This document shows, piece after piece, positions 9,473 to 18,909 of a DNA stretch of 51,055 bases. Below the pieces are notes generated by a model. The model was given only the letters and a program-made list of their open reading frames with translations, was not told the origin of the DNA and searched no databases. Both the position numbers and the translations under genes were made by a program. This stretch comes from a bacterium (lineage in GTDB: Bacteria > SZUA-79 > Acidulodesulfobacterales > Acidulodesulfobacteraceae). Each line of letters opens with the position of its first letter. The stretch's first letter is position 1. Where the stretch lies: assembly GCA_021798875.1 (NCBI GenBank), contig JAJZBN010000012.1, forward strand, positions 1-51,055, read 5' to 3'.

Positions 9473-9501
9473 ATTATAGCATATTAAAACGGCGTAATTA
9501 T
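9473..9501 (-). promoter_or_regulatory. Possible internal promoter before hisB
   Basis: The 87-bp gap between hisC and hisB holds a perfect TATAAT on the minus strand at 9473-9478, about 45 bp before the hisB ATG. The hexamer 17 bp upstream (ATAATT at 9496-9501) is a poor -35. It could start a transcript for hisB, the amidase and the later his genes. The call rests on the -10 alone. Confidence 0.35.
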
Positions 9502-9514
9502 ATTTTTTAAAAAA

Positions 9515-10606
9515 CTATTTTTCTAAACTTTCCGAGAACTCTATAAAATAATCGGCTAATTTTTTATTTTCATTTGGGGTGCCTATGGTTATTCTATAAT
9601 AAAGATCCATATCGCCGGTAAAATTTCTTATTATTATATTGTTCCCGTTTAAAAAATTATCGAATTTAACCTTATATTTTTTGTCGTTAAGTTTAATAAG
9701 TAAAAAATTTGCGTCGGAACGATAAACTTTAATAAAAGGCAAAATGCTTAGTTTTTCGTATAAAACTTTTCTCTGTTTTACGGTCTTTTTTATATTTTTT
9801 TCGAATTCGTCGAAATTTTTTAAAAAAAATTCTATGGAACTCAATGTCAAAGAATTTATATTATAGGGTAATTTTATTTTTTTAAATTCGTTTATAAGTT
9901 TATCGCCTGAAAAAAGCATCCCAAATCTTAATCCCGCAAGCCCTATTTTGGAAAAAGTTTTTAAAACTATTAAATTTTCGTACTTCGACAATTCATATAA
10001 AAATGACTTTTCGTCGGAAAAGAATATATACGCTTCATCCACTACTACTAAATTATTTTTGTTTTCCAAAAGACCGTATATGATTTTGCGGTTAAAATGA
10101 TTGCCGGTAGGATTATTGGGATAACTGAAAAAATATAAATTTTTCGCGTTTTTATCGCTAACATCCGCTATATTATCGGGTAAATCAAAATTTTTATCGT
10201 TTAATTTTATTATTTTTGCGTTTAAATCGTTATATTTAGCTATAATTTCGTACATTGAGAAAGAAGGGGAAGGTATATTTACCGTAACGTCTTTCTTTAA
10301 ACTGAGCAGAATAATAGATATGAGTTCATCGGAACCGTTGCCGAAAATGAAATTTTTCGACGAAATCCCGTAAAATTTTTCTATGGACTGAAGCAGATTT
10401 TTAGAATTAGGGTCGGGATAAAGATTTATCAGCGTGTTTTTTATATAATCGGCATATTTCTTTTTAATATTTTTGCTTAGAATATAATTAGATTCGTTTG
10501 CGTCGAGTTTTAACGCTTTTTGAAGCGGATCTATTTCGGTAACCTTATATGCTTTTAGCTTGCGGACGCTGTCTTTAATAAAATTATTTATATTAAACGA
10601 AGACAT
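9515..10606 (-). CDS. hisC: Histidinol-phosphate aminotransferase HisC
   Basis: PLP-dependent class I/II aminotransferase converting imidazole acetol phosphate to histidinol phosphate. The 363-residue protein has the early LDANESNY motif, the cofactor region FGNGSDELI, YPNNPTGNHF, the VVDEAYIFF Asp-x-x-Tyr motif, and the PLP lysine in LKTFSKIGLAGLRFG (about residue 220). The C-terminal YRITIGTPNENKK motif is also present. The start is 2 bp after the hisD stop, so the two are translationally close. Confidence 0.96.
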   Translation of the reverse strand: MSSFNINNFIKDSVRKLKAYKVTEIDPLQKALKLDANESNYILSKNIKKKYADYIKNTLINLYPDPNSKNLLQSIEKFYGISSKNFIFGNGSDELISIILLSLKKDVTVNIPSPSFSMYEIIAKYNDLNAKIIKLNDKNFDLPDNIADVSDKNAKNLYFFSYPNNPTGNHFNRKIIYGLLENKNNLVVVDEAYIFFSDEKSFLYELSKYENLIVLKTFSKIGLAGLRFGMLFSGDKLINEFKKIKLPYNINSLTLSSIEFFLKNFDEFEKNIKKTVKQRKVLYEKLSILPFIKVYRSDANFLLIKLNDKKYKVKFDNFLNGNNIIIRNFTGDMDLYYRITIGTPNENKKLADYFIEFSESLEK

Positions 10607-10608
10607 GA

Positions 10609-11904
10609 TTATTTTATCTTTTTTATTCTCAAACTTACGGATTCGTTATGTGCGCTCAATCCTTCGATTTCGGAAAAAAAATCGACGTCTTTTGCGCTTT
10701 TTAATAGAAAATCGGGATTCGAATAAATAACGCTTGTTCTTTTAAGAAACGAGACTGTATCTAAAGGGGAAAAAAACCTTGCCGTACCGCCGGTAGGAAG
10801 CACATGGCTTGGACCTGCTACGTAATCTCCAAGCGATTCGGGAGTATTTGCTCCCATAAATACGGCGCCTGCATTTTTTATTGCAAAAAGTTTATCAAAA
10901 GGGTCTTTTATATATAGTTCTAAATGTTCCGGCGCAAGTTCGTTTACAATATCGATAGACTCGTTTAAAGAGCGCGTTATTACCAAAGATGCGTTATTAT
11001 TTATAGACTTCTCTATTATTTCTTTTCTCTTTTCGCTCTTAATTAATTTAGGAAGTATTTTTTCAATCTTTTTAATAACCGAACTGCTGTCGCTGATAAC
11101 GGTAGAAATCGCCATTTCGTCATGCTCCGCCTGGGACATCATATCTACCGCCGCAAGTTCCGGATCTGCGTATTCGTCGCACACTATCGCAATTTCGCTC
11201 GGTCCGGCTATCATATCTATATCGACGTCGCCGTAAACCATTTTCTTTGCCGTTGCTACGTAAATATTGCCGGGACCGGCAATTTTATCTACGACAGGAA
11301 TAGTTTCGGTACCGTAAGCAAGAGCGAATATAGCCTGGGGACCGCCTATTCTAAATATTTTTTCTATTCCGCACAAAACTGCAGCAGCAATAACGTAATT
11401 ATTTAACTGTTTTGACGGAGGGGTGACGGCTATGACTTCTTTAACTCCGGCCGCAGCCGCAGGTATAGCGTTCATAATAACGGACGAAGGATAGCTCGCT
11501 TTGCCGCCGGGGACGTATATGCCGACCCTTTTAAGAGGCGCTACAAGCTGACCGGTTATTAGTCCTGTTTCGGCATCGTTTGAAAACCATGTATTTAGTT
11601 TTTGTTTGGAGTGATAGTCGTAAACTCTTTTTATAGTGTCTTCGATGCTTTTTCGTTCATCTTTAGTTAAAGAATTTACGGATTTATCTTTTTCTTTTTT
11701 GCTTATTAAGAATTTTTCGGGTTTCAGACTAACTTTATCGAATTTATCGGTATATAAAGTTAAAGCTGCATCTCCGTCGGCTATAACGTCTCTGCGTATA
11801 GCTTTAAGTTCCTGCTGTATTTTATCGGCAAACTCAAACTGGCCGAGCCTTCTTTCTTTTAAAAATTTCTTAAAATCGTTTTTATTTGAATCAAATAACC
11901 TCAT
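10609..11904 (-). CDS. hisD: Histidinol dehydrogenase HisD
   Basis: Zinc-dependent enzyme carrying out the last two oxidations to histidine. The 431-residue protein shows RVGIYVPGGKASYPSSVIM, IAGPGNIYVATAKK, the signature MIAGPSEIAIV, the zinc ligand Gln-x-x-His in MSQAEHDEMA, and GPSHVLPTGGTARF with the catalytic residues. Length is normal for the family. It overlaps the hisG stop by 14 bp. Confidence 0.97.
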   Translation of the reverse strand: MRLFDSNKNDFKKFLKERRLGQFEFADKIQQELKAIRRDVIADGDAALTLYTDKFDKVSLKPEKFLISKKEKDKSVNSLTKDERKSIEDTIKRVYDYHSKQKLNTWFSNDAETGLITGQLVAPLKRVGIYVPGGKASYPSSVIMNAIPAAAAGVKEVIAVTPPSKQLNNYVIAAAVLCGIEKIFRIGGPQAIFALAYGTETIPVVDKIAGPGNIYVATAKKMVYGDVDIDMIAGPSEIAIVCDEYADPELAAVDMMSQAEHDEMAISTVISDSSSVIKKIEKILPKLIKSEKRKEIIEKSINNNASLVITRSLNESIDIVNELAPEHLELYIKDPFDKLFAIKNAGAVFMGANTPESLGDYVAGPSHVLPTGGTARFFSPLDTVSFLKRTSVIYSNPDFLLKSAKDVDFFSEIEGLSAHNESVSLRIKKIK

Positions 11905-12643
11905 TTTTATTGACCCGTTCTTTTAAGTCTTCTATTAAAGCCGCAATATCCGCCGAATTTATTTTAAGGCTTGCTCTGTTGACTATCAACCTTGAAGTAA
12001 CATGGACTATATCTTCTATAGGAATTAAATTATTTTGTCTTAAGGTTTCGCCGGTAGAAACTAAATCTACTATAAAATTGCACAGTCCGGAAATAGGAGC
12101 AAGTTCGACGTTTCCGTATAGCTTTATGATTTGAACGTTTGAAACGCCTTTTTTATTAAAAAAATCTCTGGCGATACGCACGTATTTAGTGGCAACCCCG
12201 ATATTTACCCCTGAATAATATATTTTATTTTTTATATCGTCGTCTATTTTCGGAAAACGTTCATCGGATTTTAAATTATTATCTTTTCCGAATATTAAAG
12301 TTTTACGCGCAGCAACTACTACTTTGCATTTTCCTATGCCAAGGTCTAAAGGTTCGTATATATTTCTAGGTTTTTCCAGCAAAACGTCTTTACCTGCGAT
12401 ACCGGCATCGGCTGCTCCGTACTCTACGAAAGTAGGTACGTCTAAAGGCTTTACTATAAGCAGGCTTACGGCATCGTCTTCATAATCGAAAATAAGTTTT
12501 CTGGAATCGTAATCGGCATCCGGATGTTTTATATATCCCGATTCTCTTAAAAATCTTAAGGCATCTTTAAGCACTCTGCCTTTAGGAACCGCAATTTTAA
12601 GTTTCTTGGGTTTATGATATTTTTTATTCTGAGAAATTTTCAT
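11891..12643 (-). CDS. hisG: ATP phosphoribosyltransferase HisG (short form)
   Basis: Catalyses the first committed step, ATP + PRPP to phosphoribosyl-ATP. After a basic 15-residue leader the 250-residue protein has KIAVPKGRVLKDALRFL, the AADAGIAGKDVLLE loop and the PRPP-binding segment NFIVDLVSTGETLRQNNL. It ends soon afterwards, without the roughly 80-residue regulatory ACT-like domain, so it is the short HisG-S type. That form normally needs the regulatory partner HisZ, and no hisZ lies in this window. It is the first his gene, 35 bp downstream of murA. Confidence 0.95.
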   Translation of the reverse strand: MKISQNKKYHKPKKLKIAVPKGRVLKDALRFLRESGYIKHPDADYDSRKLIFDYEDDAVSLLIVKPLDVPTFVEYGAADAGIAGKDVLLEKPRNIYEPLDLGIGKCKVVVAARKTLIFGKDNNLKSDERFPKIDDDIKNKIYYSGVNIGVATKYVRIARDFFNKKGVSNVQIIKLYGNVELAPISGLCNFIVDLVSTGETLRQNNLIPIEDIVHVTSRLIVNRASLKINSADIAALIEDLKERVNKNEVI

Positions 12644-12678
12644 TAATAATATATAAATTATAAATAAATATTTTTATT

Positions 12679-14013
12679 TCAAGCAGTCTTACTGCAAACG
12701 ACATCGCCAAATTTCGGTTCCTCGTCGGTCACCGGAGATATATCGTTTGCTTTTACCCTCGAAATTATAGCGCCGAGAGCGGTCAACTTTTTTTCCATTC
12801 TTTCGTATCCGCGGTCAAGATGATATATTCTTGAAACGGTAGTTAAACCGTCTGAAGAAGCTAATCCTGCAAGAACTAAGGAAGCGCTTGCCCTTAAGTC
12901 TGTTGCCATAACTTCGGCTCCCGAAAGTTTTTTTACTCCTTTTACTATAGCAAAATTATTTCTCACTTTAATATTTGCTCCAAGACGAATAAGTTCCGCA
13001 ACATGCATAAACCTGTTTTCAAAAACGTTTTCGGTAATAACGCACAATCCGCCGGAAAGCGTCATAAGGGACATAATCTGGGCCTGCATATCCGTAGGAA
13101 AATCAGGATAAGGGGCGGTAGAAATATCTACGCTTTTAATAGTTTTAGATCCCTTAACCCTTATAGAATTAGAAGAGTTTATAATAATTTTTACGCCTGC
13201 TTCAGAAAGCTTATCTATAACCGATTTTAGATGATGAACGTTAAGATTTTTAAGAACTATATCTCCTTTCGTTATGGCTGAAGCTACCATGAATGTTCCC
13301 GCCTCTATTCTATCGGGAAGTACCCTGTGACATAAACGGCTAAGTTTTTTAACTCCCCTTACGGAAATAACCGACGGCTCTATTCTTTTTATATCGGCTC
13401 CGCCGTTGTTAAGAGCGATAATCATATCGTCTATCTCAGGCTCTCTCGCCGCATTTTTTATAATAGTAGTGCCTTCCGCGAGAACTGCCGCCATAATTAC
13501 GTTTTCCGTTCCGGTAACAGAAGGAATGGGGAAATTTATAACTGCGCCTTTTAGCTTATCGGCAAAAACTTCTACGTATCCATGATCGACTTTAACCGTA
13601 GCGCCAAGCTGTTTTAAGGCGTTCAGATGAAAATCTATAGGTCTTGCGCCGATTGCGCATCCCCCCGGAAGAGATACCCGCGCACGTTTATATTTAGCAA
13701 TTAGCGGACCAAGTACGAGAACGGAAGCCCTCATAGTTTTTACCAAATCGTAAGGCGCATCGAAGTTATTAATACCCGAAGTATTAATAACTAACTTATC
13801 GGCGGCGTCGCTTTTTTTTATTACAGCGCCCAGACTGATTAAGAGTTTTTTTATAGTTTTAATGTCCTCGAGATCCGGAACATTTTCGATTTCGCAGTCG
13901 AACTCGTCAAACATTATAGAAGAAACTATTATCGGCAAAGATGCATTTTTAGAGCCGCTTATAGAAACTTCTCCTACTAAAGGAAACCCTCCCTCTATGA
14001 CCATTTTATCCAT
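12679..14013 (-). CDS. murA: UDP-N-acetylglucosamine 1-carboxyvinyltransferase MurA
   Basis: First committed enzyme of peptidoglycan synthesis: it transfers enolpyruvate from PEP to UDP-GlcNAc in the cytoplasm. The 444-residue sequence starts MDKMVIEGGFPLVGEVSISG, then SKNASLPII. It has the catalytic Cys loop LPGGCAIGARPIDFHL; Cys is the fosfomycin-sensitive form. Further motifs are TGTENVIMAA, the PDFPTDMQAQ substrate loop and DLRASASLVLAGL. The length is about 20 residues longer than average because of a C-terminal tail. It overlaps prmC by 8 bp. Confidence 0.97.
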   Translation of the reverse strand: MDKMVIEGGFPLVGEVSISGSKNASLPIIVSSIMFDEFDCEIENVPDLEDIKTIKKLLISLGAVIKKSDAADKLVINTSGINNFDAPYDLVKTMRASVLVLGPLIAKYKRARVSLPGGCAIGARPIDFHLNALKQLGATVKVDHGYVEVFADKLKGAVINFPIPSVTGTENVIMAAVLAEGTTIIKNAAREPEIDDMIIALNNGGADIKRIEPSVISVRGVKKLSRLCHRVLPDRIEAGTFMVASAITKGDIVLKNLNVHHLKSVIDKLSEAGVKIIINSSNSIRVKGSKTIKSVDISTAPYPDFPTDMQAQIMSLMTLSGGLCVITENVFENRFMHVAELIRLGANIKVRNNFAIVKGVKKLSGAEVMATDLRASASLVLAGLASSDGLTTVSRIYHLDRGYERMEKKLTALGAIISRVKANDISPVTDEEPKFGDVVCSKTA

Positions 14014-14941
14014 ATGTAATTTTAACCGCCCTTTCTTTATTATTTAAATCGTTAATAAAATCTATTTTCTTAAATTTTAAATTGATATTATTGAACTTTT
14101 CTTCAAATAAAATCTGAATTTCTTTTTTTTTGCGATAATCGATCTCTAAAATCAGCGTTTTATTTTTTTCACGGGCAACCGATGCGGCATCAAATATTTT
14201 TTTATAAAATAAAAGTCCGTCTTTGCCTCCGTCTAAAGCTCCGACCGGTTCATAAAATTTAATATCGTCTTCCAGAGACGCTAAATCTTCCGTATTTATA
14301 TACGGCGGATTTGATATAATTAAATCATAATTATTAAGATTATAAAAATCAAAGTCTCCGGCTACGGCGCTTGCATTGAAAGATAAATTTTCTTTATCGT
14401 TTAATTTAAGGATGTCTAAAAAAAGCGGAATTACTTTTTCCTGAACGCCGTTATTAATTATATTTTTTTTCGCAGTTTTTAAACTTGTTAAGTTGTTATC
14501 CGCAGCATAAATTATAACATTATCAAAATTCTTTGCAATAGAAATCGCAATTGCTCCGGAACCGGTACCCAGATCTATAACGTAAATCTTTTTTTTATTT
14601 ATGCCGTAAAGTCTTCGTATTTCCTCTATTGCGGCATCGACTAAACATTCGGTATCCGGTCTCGGTATCAAAACCGTTTCGTCAACGTAAAAATTTAAGG
14701 AATAAAATTCTTTATTTTGAACTATATATGCAAAAGGCTCCTTTTTAAACCTTCTTTCTATTAATTTTTCAAAAGTTTGTTTTTTTAAATCGGAAATATT
14801 ATCCCCATAAGAAACAATAATTTTTTCTAAATTTAAACCCAGAGCATACTGCATTAAACCGAGCGATTCGTTGTAGGGATTTTGTATTCCGGCTTCTTTA
14901 AGTCTGTATTCTCCGTTTTTAATTAATTCGTAAATAGTCAT
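14006..14941 (-). CDS. prmC: Peptide chain release factor glutamine methyltransferase PrmC (HemK)
   Basis: SAM-dependent methyltransferase that N5-methylates the GGQ glutamine of release factors. The 311-residue protein has a helical N-terminal domain, PRPDTECLVDAA, the SAM-binding motif VIDLGTGSGAIAISIA (about residue 125) and the catalytic NPPY motif in LIISNPPYINTEDL (about residue 215). Its substrate gene prfA is immediately upstream in transcription order, a common pairing. It overlaps murA by 8 bp. Confidence 0.96.
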   Translation of the reverse strand: MTIYELIKNGEYRLKEAGIQNPYNESLGLMQYALGLNLEKIIVSYGDNISDLKKQTFEKLIERRFKKEPFAYIVQNKEFYSLNFYVDETVLIPRPDTECLVDAAIEEIRRLYGINKKKIYVIDLGTGSGAIAISIAKNFDNVIIYAADNNLTSLKTAKKNIINNGVQEKVIPLFLDILKLNDKENLSFNASAVAGDFDFYNLNNYDLIISNPPYINTEDLASLEDDIKFYEPVGALDGGKDGLLFYKKIFDAASVAREKNKTLILEIDYRKKKEIQILFEEKFNNINLKFKKIDFINDLNNKERAVKITYG

Positions 14942-15046
14942 CCGGTGAAAAGCGAAACAATCTTATAGCAGTTAATGCTTCCTTATTTAATTTAATTCAT
15001 AAATAATTAGCGAATATTTATTAATAGTATAATAAAATAATAAACG

Positions 15047-16123
15047 TTATTGCATCTGCCTCTGCGATTCGATATAATCCGCCAAAGGTATTAAAAGTTC
15101 GTCTAATTCTCCGTCCATAAAAGAAGCCAGCTTATGTATGGTTATACCGGCACGGTGGTCGGTTATTCTGCCCTGAGGAAAATTATAAGTTCTTATCTTT
15201 TCGCTCCTGTCGCCGCTGCCTACCATACTTTTTCTGTTTTGAGCCTCTATGCTTTTTTTATCTGCTTCTATCCTGTTTAAGAGACGCGATCTTAAGATTC
15301 TAAGTGCCTTAGCTTTATTTTTGTGCTGGGATTTTTCGTCCTGGCAGGTAACGACTAATCCTGACGGAATATGCGTAACCCTGACTGCCGAATCTGTAGT
15401 GTTGACGCTCTGCCCGCCGTGTCCGGAAGACCTGTAAACGTCTATTCTTAAATCTTCGGGATTTATTTTTAAATCTATCTCTTCTGCTTCAGGCATTACT
15501 GCAACGGTAGCCGCCGAAGTATGCACTCTTCCCTGCGTTTCCGTTGCAGGAATTCTTTGAACCCTGTGAACTCCGCTTTCATTGCGCAGAAGACGAAATG
15601 CTTCTTTCCCTTTTACCGAAACTATTGCTTCTTTTAATCCGCCGGTGGAAGAAGGACTTAAAGAAATAGCTTCGAATTGAAAATTTTTTGCTAAGGCATA
15701 CTTATTGTACATTTTAAAAAGGTCGAGAGCGAAAAGTGCAGCTTCTTCGCCGCCGGTAGCGGCTCTTATCTCGAGAAGTATATCTCTGTCCTGGGAATTT
15801 TCTTTGGGATAAAAGAAATCTTTAATTTCTTCGGCTATTTTATCCGCTTTGTTTTTTAGGGAATTTATTTCTTCGTTTTCTAAATCGATAAGAGCTGCGT
15901 CAGATTCGGTTTTAATCAGCTTCTCAAGGTCTTTTATTTCTGCTTCCGTTTTATTGTATTCCGAAAATTGTTCCGCAGTTTTTTTTATAGCGTTATATTG
16001 CTTAGATAATTCTTTTATTTCCGCACTGAAACCTTTTGCACTTTCTTCCTGTATTTTATAATATAGCTCCTCGGCTTTTTCGGATAATTCCGAGGCTTTT
16101 TTTATTAAGTTATCGTCAAGCAT
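15047..16123 (-). CDS. prfA: Peptide chain release factor 1 (RF1)
   Basis: Recognises UAA and UAG and triggers peptide release. The protein has a coiled N-terminal domain, then LEIRAATGGEEAALFALDLF. The domain with the anticodon-like determinant reads VQRIPATETQGRVHTSAATV (its PAT tripeptide marks RF1). The catalytic GGQ lies in YRSSGHGGQSVNTTDSAV. An ATG three codons upstream (16130-16132) abuts the GAAGG ribosome-binding site with no spacing. The ATG at 16121-16123 has a proper 9-base spacing and gives the usual MLDDNL start, so it was chosen. Confidence 0.95.
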   Translation of the reverse strand: MLDDNLIKKASELSEKAEELYYKIQEESAKGFSAEIKELSKQYNAIKKTAEQFSEYNKTEAEIKDLEKLIKTESDAALIDLENEEINSLKNKADKIAEEIKDFFYPKENSQDRDILLEIRAATGGEEAALFALDLFKMYNKYALAKNFQFEAISLSPSSTGGLKEAIVSVKGKEAFRLLRNESGVHRVQRIPATETQGRVHTSAATVAVMPEAEEIDLKINPEDLRIDVYRSSGHGGQSVNTTDSAVRVTHIPSGLVVTCQDEKSQHKNKAKALRILRSRLLNRIEADKKSIEAQNRKSMVGSGDRSEKIRTYNFPQGRITDHRAGITIHKLASFMDGELDELLIPLADYIESQRQMQ

Positions 16124-16176
16124 TAAACACATCCTTCAAAGCAATTAAGTGCATATAGCACAAATAAAAATAAAGG

Positions 16177-16887
16177 TTAAAAGTCAAGACCGCCTTTTAA
16201 CCAGGACTTCCTCACGTCTGAAGGACTTCCGCAAGAGAATTCTCCTTCGGAACAATTTCCTCTTACGCATGAAGGACCCGCTCCGTGAAAAACAGACGGA
16301 GCTGTAGGATAGACTAATTTAAACATTTCGCGGGCTACAGACCTTATCTCCCACTGCGCCCTGTTGCAACCTCTAAGTTTAAAAAAATGAAGCAGTTCCC
16401 TTGCATTCATTGTAAAAATAATCTGGGTTTCCGTAGCGTTTGGAAGCAGATACCTGGCATCTTCCGCAGGAACGCCTTTTTCTATAAAATATCCGTAAAG
16501 CGAAAAAACATCTTCGGTTATTTTTTTATATTTTTCCAAAAATTCGGGATTACATGCTATAGAATCCGGAATAAGATATTTAGGTTTATCTTCTTTGACG
16601 TACCGCTGGCTTCTTTGAGAATATGAAGCTATTCTATGCCTTACTAATTGATGGGAAGCGCTTCTCGATAATTTTTCAACGCCGAAAGTAAAATTAGAAT
16701 GTTCGAGAACGGACTCATGTCCGGACTGTCTTATTCTTTTAATTAATTTCCTCGCCTGCTCAAGCCCTTTTTCGCCGTCGTTAAAATCTGCCTCTATTTT
16801 GTCTATGCCATAAGAACTGTAGCATAAACGCGCTGCAGTAGCAATAGTAATTTCCGGCTTAGAAGTATAATTAATAAGCTTAACCAT
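16177..16887 (-). CDS. thyX: Flavin-dependent thymidylate synthase ThyX
   Basis: Makes dTMP from dUMP using FAD, NADPH and methylene-tetrahydrofolate. The 236-residue protein carries the ThyX motif as RHRIASYSQRSQRYV (about residue 80), a variant of RHRxxSxNxxSxR. It also has VLEHSNFTFGVEKLSR before it and NARELLHFFKLRGCNRAQWEIR with the second flavin/dUMP-binding Arg cluster. A Cys-rich tail (CVRGNCSEGEFSCG) follows. The tail is seen in some ThyX proteins, and its role is unclear. Confidence 0.96.
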   Translation of the reverse strand: MVKLINYTSKPEITIATAARLCYSSYGIDKIEADFNDGEKGLEQARKLIKRIRQSGHESVLEHSNFTFGVEKLSRSASHQLVRHRIASYSQRSQRYVKEDKPKYLIPDSIACNPEFLEKYKKITEDVFSLYGYFIEKGVPAEDARYLLPNATETQIIFTMNARELLHFFKLRGCNRAQWEIRSVAREMFKLVYPTAPSVFHGAGPSCVRGNCSEGEFSCGSPSDVRKSWLKGGLDF

Positions 16888-16923
16888 TCATAAAAGGAAA
16901 AATAATTAATTAATTAATTTAAT

Positions 16924-17145
16924 TTATTTTTTAGCGGCGCCGCTTTTTACGCCGGCATATTTTTTGTTAAATTTATCTATTCTACCGGCGCTATCGACAA
17001 ATTTTTGCTTACCCGTATAAAACGGATGGCATTTTGAACATATATCGACGTGAATTTCCTCTACGGTACTTCCCGTAACGAATTCTTCCCCGCAGGCGCA
17101 TTTAACTTTAGCCTGATAAATTTTCGGGTGTATTCCCTCTTTCAT
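16924..17145 (-). CDS. rpmE: 50S ribosomal protein L31 (zinc-binding form)
   Basis: A 73-residue ribosomal protein. It retains the zinc ligands CACGEEF (residues 11-13 region) and [20 protein letters not shown], so it is the C+ type A form rather than the zinc-independent paralogue. The tail is Lys/Ala-rich. An AGGAG ribosome-binding site (AAAAAAGGAGCG on the minus strand) precedes the ATG. It lies between thyX and kdsB. Confidence 0.96.
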   Translation of the reverse strand: MKEGIHPKIYQAKVKCACGEEFVTGSTVEEIHVDICSKCHPFYTGKQKFVDSAGRIDKFNKKYAGVKSGAAKK

Positions 17146-17190
17146 GTTTTTAACGCTCCTTTTTTATTTTTTTTATATTTTTAATATAAG

Positions 17191-17964
17191 TTAAATATTA
17201 TAAGATTTTAAAATAAAATTTTCAACCTTTTTAATATCGTCTTTAACGTCGACCGGTATAGTAGAAATATCGACGGTTTCAAGTTTTATCTTATAGCCGT
17301 TTTCTATCGCCCTCAACTGTTCCAGCATCTCTTTTTTTTCTAAATAAGACTGCTCCATTTTGCCGAATTCAAAAAGAAATTTTTTCGTATATCCGTAAAA
17401 ACCGAGATGTTTATAACCGTAAATCCCTTTAATATCCTTAAGCTTATCAGCCTGTTCCCTATCGTAAGGTATGGGGCTTCTGGAAAAATATATTCCAAAA
17501 TTTTTTTTATCCACTACAACTTTTACGTTATTAGGATCCATAAACTCGTCAAAGTCGTAAATAGGCGTTTTAACGCTCGTAAATGAAATTTCATCGTTTT
17601 CGCCGTTTTCGTTAAAAGGTTTTATTAATGCCGATATTATTTCCGAATTTACTAACGGTTCGTCTCCCTGTATATTTAGTATTATATCGGCGTCCATATC
17701 CTGAACGGCTTCGATTATCCTGTCCGTTCCCGTTTGATGCGTATCTTTAGTCATAACTACGTTTGCTCCGAATTCTTTGCATGCGTCGAATATTCTTTTA
17801 TCTTCCGTAGCTATGATAACGTCCGACAGCAATTCCGATTTTTTAACTCCTTCGTAAACATGCTTTATCATAGGTTTGCCAAGAATCAAAGCAAGAGGTT
17901 TTCCTTCAAACCTTGTCGATTTATATCTTGCGGGTATAACCGCGACTATTTTTTTCATATTCAT
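17191..17964 (-). CDS. kdsB: 3-deoxy-manno-octulosonate cytidylyltransferase KdsB
   Basis: Activates Kdo as CMP-Kdo for lipid A/LPS inner-core synthesis, so the organism makes a Kdo-containing outer membrane. The 257-residue protein has the nucleotidyltransferase start VAVIPARYKSTRFEGKPL, then MIKHVYEGV, the NIQGDEPLV metal/nucleotide motif (about residue 100) and FSRSPIPYDR. The C-terminal LEQLRAIENGYKI is typical. A Met two codons later is an alternative start; no clear ribosome-binding site separates them. Confidence 0.96.
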   Translation of the reverse strand: MNMKKIVAVIPARYKSTRFEGKPLALILGKPMIKHVYEGVKKSELLSDVIIATEDKRIFDACKEFGANVVMTKDTHQTGTDRIIEAVQDMDADIILNIQGDEPLVNSEIISALIKPFNENGENDEISFTSVKTPIYDFDEFMDPNNVKVVVDKKNFGIYFSRSPIPYDREQADKLKDIKGIYGYKHLGFYGYTKKFLFEFGKMEQSYLEKKEMLEQLRAIENGYKIKLETVDISTIPVDVKDDIKKVENFILKSYNI

Positions 17965-17998
17965 ATTTTATTACATTTAATCGTAAAATAAAATAAAT

Positions 17999-18766
17999 TT
18001 ATTCAGACCGCGTGATATAAACGTCGTAACCGTATTTTGCTATAGTTTTAGCAAAATTATAAGCATCCTGCAAATTTTTAAAGTCGCCGAATACGACTTT
18101 ATAATAGAATGTGCCTCTTACATTTTTTTCGGCAAGCTGAACTCCGGGCACAAATTTTTTCATTGCCGATATTTTTTTTAGCGCCTTTGCCTTTCTCGTA
18201 TAAGCGGCAAACTGCAGCGTATAGCCGCAAACCGGAGGCGCATGTTTTACAATCGGTACTATTCCGCTTGTACTGTAATATCTTTTGCATTGAGCTAAAG
18301 AAACGGGATTAGGACCCAAATACTGCACCCTTACCAATGCAGTCCCCGGTCCAATCATATCTAAAGCTCTTGCCGCCGCATACGAAAGATCCATAATCCT
18401 GCCGTCGGCATAAGGGCCTCTGTCGTTAACCAAAACTTCTACGCTCCTGTGATTTTCAAGATCCGTAACGTAAGCATAACTGTCTAAAGGAAGAGTCAGC
18501 GAAGCTGCGGTTAAATCGTACATATTATAAATTTGACCGCTTGCCGTCGGTCTGCCCTGAAATCCCGGACCGTACCACGAAGCTACTCCTATTTCCACGT
18601 CGTTAGATATGCGTTTAGGGGGATAATAGCCAGGAGGAGCATATCCTCCGCTGTTTTGTCCTGAATAATTTCCTCCGATTATATAAGGAACGCAGCCGGA
18701 GAGAAAAATTGCAGGCATAAAAACAAAAAATAATATTAATATTAAGGTTATTTTTTTATTTGACAT
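17999..18766 (-). CDS. rlpA: RlpA-family septal ring lytic transglycosylase lipoprotein
   Basis: RlpA proteins act on denuded peptidoglycan at the division septum. The 255-residue protein begins with a lipoprotein signal ending FLSGC (Cys about residue 25), so it is probably anchored in the outer membrane. A Gly/Tyr/Pro-rich linker precedes the double-psi beta-barrel (GVASWYGPGFQGRPTASGQ to VNDRGPYADGRIMDLSYAAA, about residues 55-150). A C-terminal SPOR domain (YTLQFAAYTRKAKAL to YKVVFGDFKNLQDA) binds septal glycan. It is divergent from the riboswitch operon. Confidence 0.94.
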   Translation of the reverse strand: MSNKKITLILILFFVFMPAIFLSGCVPYIIGGNYSGQNSGGYAPPGYYPPKRISNDVEIGVASWYGPGFQGRPTASGQIYNMYDLTAASLTLPLDSYAYVTDLENHRSVEVLVNDRGPYADGRIMDLSYAAARALDMIGPGTALVRVQYLGPNPVSLAQCKRYYSTSGIVPIVKHAPPVCGYTLQFAAYTRKAKALKKISAMKKFVPGVQLAEKNVRGTFYYKVVFGDFKNLQDAYNFAKTIAKYGYDVYITRSE

Positions 18767-18909
18767 TTTTAATATTTATACTATATAATAAAAAATAAAT
18801 GTATATTTAGGCGAAAGCCGAAGTAAATTTAATTAACTATATTATACATATCGAATTTTTATTACAATTATATAATTAAATAGACTGATAGACAAGTCTA
18901 TATTTAATG

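Noticed and set aside
15249-16061. Frames antisense to prfA
   Set aside because: Shadow frames of a well-conserved gene with no independent support.
18099-18312. Cys-rich small frames on both strands within rlpA
   Set aside because: They lie entirely inside the SPOR domain coding sequence; composition alone explains them.
18881-18900. TAGACT/AGTCTA inverted repeat upstream of the riboswitch as an operator
   Set aside because: Six-base arms in AT-rich sequence are too short to support a call without further evidence.
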